Shown: in pieces, positions 6,883 through 8,207 of the stretch
How the letters are laid out: the number at the start of each line of letters is the position of its first letter
How positions within the stretch are numbered: the first letter of the stretch is position 1
NCBI GenBank assembly: GCA_012514965.1
Contig: JAAYZH010000006.1
Span: 1 to 8,207 of the forward strand
Length of the DNA: 8,207 nucleotides
Reading direction: 5' to 3'
Origin: Clostridiaceae bacterium
Lineage (GTDB): Bacteria > Bacillota > Clostridia > Saccharofermentanales > Fastidiosipilaceae
Made by a program: the position numbers and the translations under genes
Notes under the pieces: generated by a model
What the model was told of the DNA's origin: nothing
Databases searched by the model: none
Seen by the model: only the letters and a program-made list of their open reading frames with translations

Positions 6883-7758
6883 CTAGGGATGCTGGGGAGC
6901 GAAGAGCAGCAGGAGCTCGCGCAGCAGTTTGCAGGCCGCAGCGGTAGAAACGCCGCTGTCGTCGACCAGGGGGTTCAGCTCGTTGATGTCGAAGCCCACG
7001 ATATTGAGCCCTTCCAGCGAATGGAGGGCCGCGAGCAGCTCCTTGAAGGTGACGCCGCCGGGCTCCGGTGTACCGGTACCGGGCATGGCAGCAGGATCAA
7101 GGACATCGAGATCCAGAGTCAGGTAGACCGGCGCGCCCTTGAGCTTCGCGGGCATGTCGGCCACACCCTCAAGATCGAAAGGGCGGAGCTCCATGTGGTC
7201 TTTGGCCCAGACGAATTCTTCCTTGATACCCGAACGAATCCCGAAGCTGTGAATGCGGTCATCGCCCAGAAGGTCCCAGCACTTGCGGATCACGGTCGCG
7301 TGGGACAATGCCTCGCCAAAGAACGTCTCGCGCAGGTCGGTATGGGCATCGAAGTGAATGATATGCAGGTCAGGGTAGCGCTTGGCCAAAGCCCGGATCG
7401 TCCCCAGCGTGACCAGGTGCTCGCCGCCGAGCATCACGGGCATGCGGCCTTCTTCAATAATGGTTGTAGTTGCCTCTTCGATAATTGAGAGCGTGTCGGC
7501 TGCGTTGCCAAAAGGCAGCACCAGGTCGCCTGCATCGTGGACCCGGCAGTTCTCCAGGTTCTTATCCTGATAAGGACTGTACAGCTCCAGGTAGGCGGAA
7601 TCGCGCCGCATCGCCTGCGAAGCAAAGCGCGTCCCGGGGCGGAAGGAAGTGGTGCTGTCAAAAGGCGCACCGAAAATGACGACATCAGACTCGTCCATAG
7701 GCGTGTCACAGCCCAGAATCTGCAGTCCGGCCATTAATTCTTCTAAGGAATTGCTCAT
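6883..7758 (-). CDS. speB: Agmatinase (ureohydrolase family)
   Basis: A 291-residue ureohydrolase with every expected manganese ligand: GGEH (H114), DAHTD (D137, H139, D141) and DLDVLDPAAMPGTGTPEPGG (D216, D218), plus SHAT at 152-155 and INELNP near 258-263. Agmatinase hydrolyses agmatine to putrescine and urea in the cytosol. Arginase and other ureohydrolases share the metal motifs; the overall pattern (FGAPFD, RPGTRF, EEFVWAKDH) and nearby polyamine genes favour agmatinase. ATG at 7756-7758 is chosen because GAGG lies seven bases upstream and the N-terminal length fits the family. The frame continues upstream to another ATG at 7870-7872 with AAAGGA five bases before it, which would add 38 residues; this AT-rich stretch looks non-coding. 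Downstream there is a weak hairpin but no terminator with a T-run, so some read-through into the oxidoreductase gene is possible. Confidence 0.92.
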   Translation of the reverse strand: MSNSLEELMAGLQILGCDTPMDESDVVIFGAPFDSTTSFRPGTRFASQAMRRDSAYLELYSPYQDKNLENCRVHDAGDLVLPFGNAADTLSIIEEATTTIIEEGRMPVMLGGEHLVTLGTIRALAKRYPDLHIIHFDAHTDLRETFFGEALSHATVIRKCWDLLGDDRIHSFGIRSGIKEEFVWAKDHMELRPFDLEGVADMPAKLKGAPVYLTLDLDVLDPAAMPGTGTPEPGGVTFKELLAALHSLEGLNIVGFDINELNPLVDDSGVSTAAACKLLRELLLLFAPQHP

Positions 7759-7991
7759 AAAAATACCTCTTTTACTGTGTAGAATGTTGATTATTGGGGC
7801 TTGTGGTTCAATTTTACCGCAATCGGTGCTATTATTTACAGGATCGCAATCTTCTAAGTGGGAAATTTTCATTAATTTCCTTTCGTATTTGACCATTGTA
7901 CGCCGATGTTACGTGCGCAAGTCGAATCAATGCTACGCTAGCACCTACTCTTTAGATGATAACAGGCTAGCAAAGGAGAGACCAAACATAC
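7759..7991. other. Divergent intergenic region between speB and the secreted-protein gene
   Basis: About 230 AT-rich bases separate the two divergent starts and must hold both promoters. I could not find a well-spaced -35/-10 pair for either. Two copies of the palindrome GCTAGC (7937-7942 and 7966-7971), 29 bases apart, flank the region just before the plus-strand ribosome site and might be regulator sites. Confidence 0.45.
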
Positions 7992-8207
7992 ATGAAGAAA
8001 TTTCTTGCAATAATAGCTCTGGTAACTGCCATATTTATTCCGCAAGCCTCTGCCGTGGCGGCAGAAGCTTCTGCTTTACCATTAGACGTAGAGCTCACTG
8101 TCGCAGACAGTGAATTTACTTCAGCGGATTCAATTCCCCTCACCGCCGTGATCACAAACAATTCTGATGCTGTAGTTCGCAACTTGCGTGTGAATCTTGA
8201 CCTCCCC
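7992..8207 (+). CDS. Secreted protein with signal peptide, N-terminal fragment (3' end beyond window)
   Basis: An open plus-strand frame starts at ATG 7992 and continues past the right edge; 72 codons are visible. Residues 1-21 (MKKFLAIIALVTAIFIPQASA) are a classic Sec signal peptide: lysines, a hydrophobic core and an A-S-A cleavage site. The mature part begins with LPLDVELTVADSEFTSADSIPLTAVITNNSDAVVRNLRVNLDLP, which looks like the first strands of an immunoglobulin-like beta-sandwich of the kind found in CARDB/DUF11-type surface proteins (ITNNSDAVVRNLRV). AGGAG at 7974-7978 is 13 bases from ATG, longer than ideal, but no better start is in frame. Function is unknown. It is the only plus-strand gene in the window, diverging from speB. 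Confidence 0.72.
   Translation, partial: MKKFLAIIALVTAIFIPQASAVAAEASALPLDVELTVADSEFTSADSIPLTAVITNNSDAVVRNLRVNLDLP

Noticed and set aside
7889..7917. TTGACC as -35 of a promoter for the secreted-protein gene
   Set aside because: No -10-like hexamer occurs at 16-18 bases downstream.
1..8207. tRNA, rRNA, CRISPR array, insertion sequence or phage genes
   Set aside because: No cloverleaf-like or ribosomal sequence, no regularly spaced repeats, and no transposase, integrase or phage-like protein was seen on either strand.

Overview
The window reads as chromosomal DNA of a bacterium, most likely a Bacillota/Clostridia-type organism. The pointers are strong GGAGG-type ribosome binding sites, moderately GC-rich genes separated by AT-rich spacers, a carbohydrate (CUT1) ABC importer of the LplB/LplC type with no dedicated ATPase beside it, and the carboxyspermidine/carboxynorspermidine polyamine route. 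The taxonomic placement is inference from style and gene families, not from a marker gene.

All genes but one lie on the minus strand. In transcription order (right to left) they are: an agmatinase (speB, 6883-7758); a Gfo/Idh/MocA oxidoreductase with an extra cysteine cluster (5395-6762) behind its own good sigma-A-like promoter, ending at a clear terminator (5337-5366); an AT-rich regulatory gap (5073-5394); a sugar ABC importer made of a broken solute-binding protein gene (4187-5072) and two permeases (3126-4112 and 2222-3115); a Rho-independent terminator in a potentially structured leader (2109-2221); a carboxynorspermidine/carboxyspermidine synthase of the saccharopine-dehydrogenase fold (909-2108); and, 18 bases further, a gene running off the left edge (1-890) that encodes a Nudix hydrolase fused to a carboxynorspermidine decarboxylase (NspC). 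On the plus strand, diverging from speB, the first 72 codons of a secreted protein start at 7992 and run off the right edge.

Functionally the window holds two themes. The first is polyamine synthesis: SpeB makes putrescine from agmatine, the synthase condenses a diamine with aspartate semialdehyde, and the NspC domain decarboxylates the product to spermidine or norspermidine. The second is a sugar uptake and oxidation module (binding protein, two permeases, oxidoreductase) that sits between the first and the last two polyamine genes.

The observations most worth checking are the Nudix-NspC fusion, the binding-protein gene whose start codon is joined out of frame to the middle of the protein (a real deletion or an assembly fault), and the terminator placed just upstream of the synthase ribosome binding site with no clear promoter after it.
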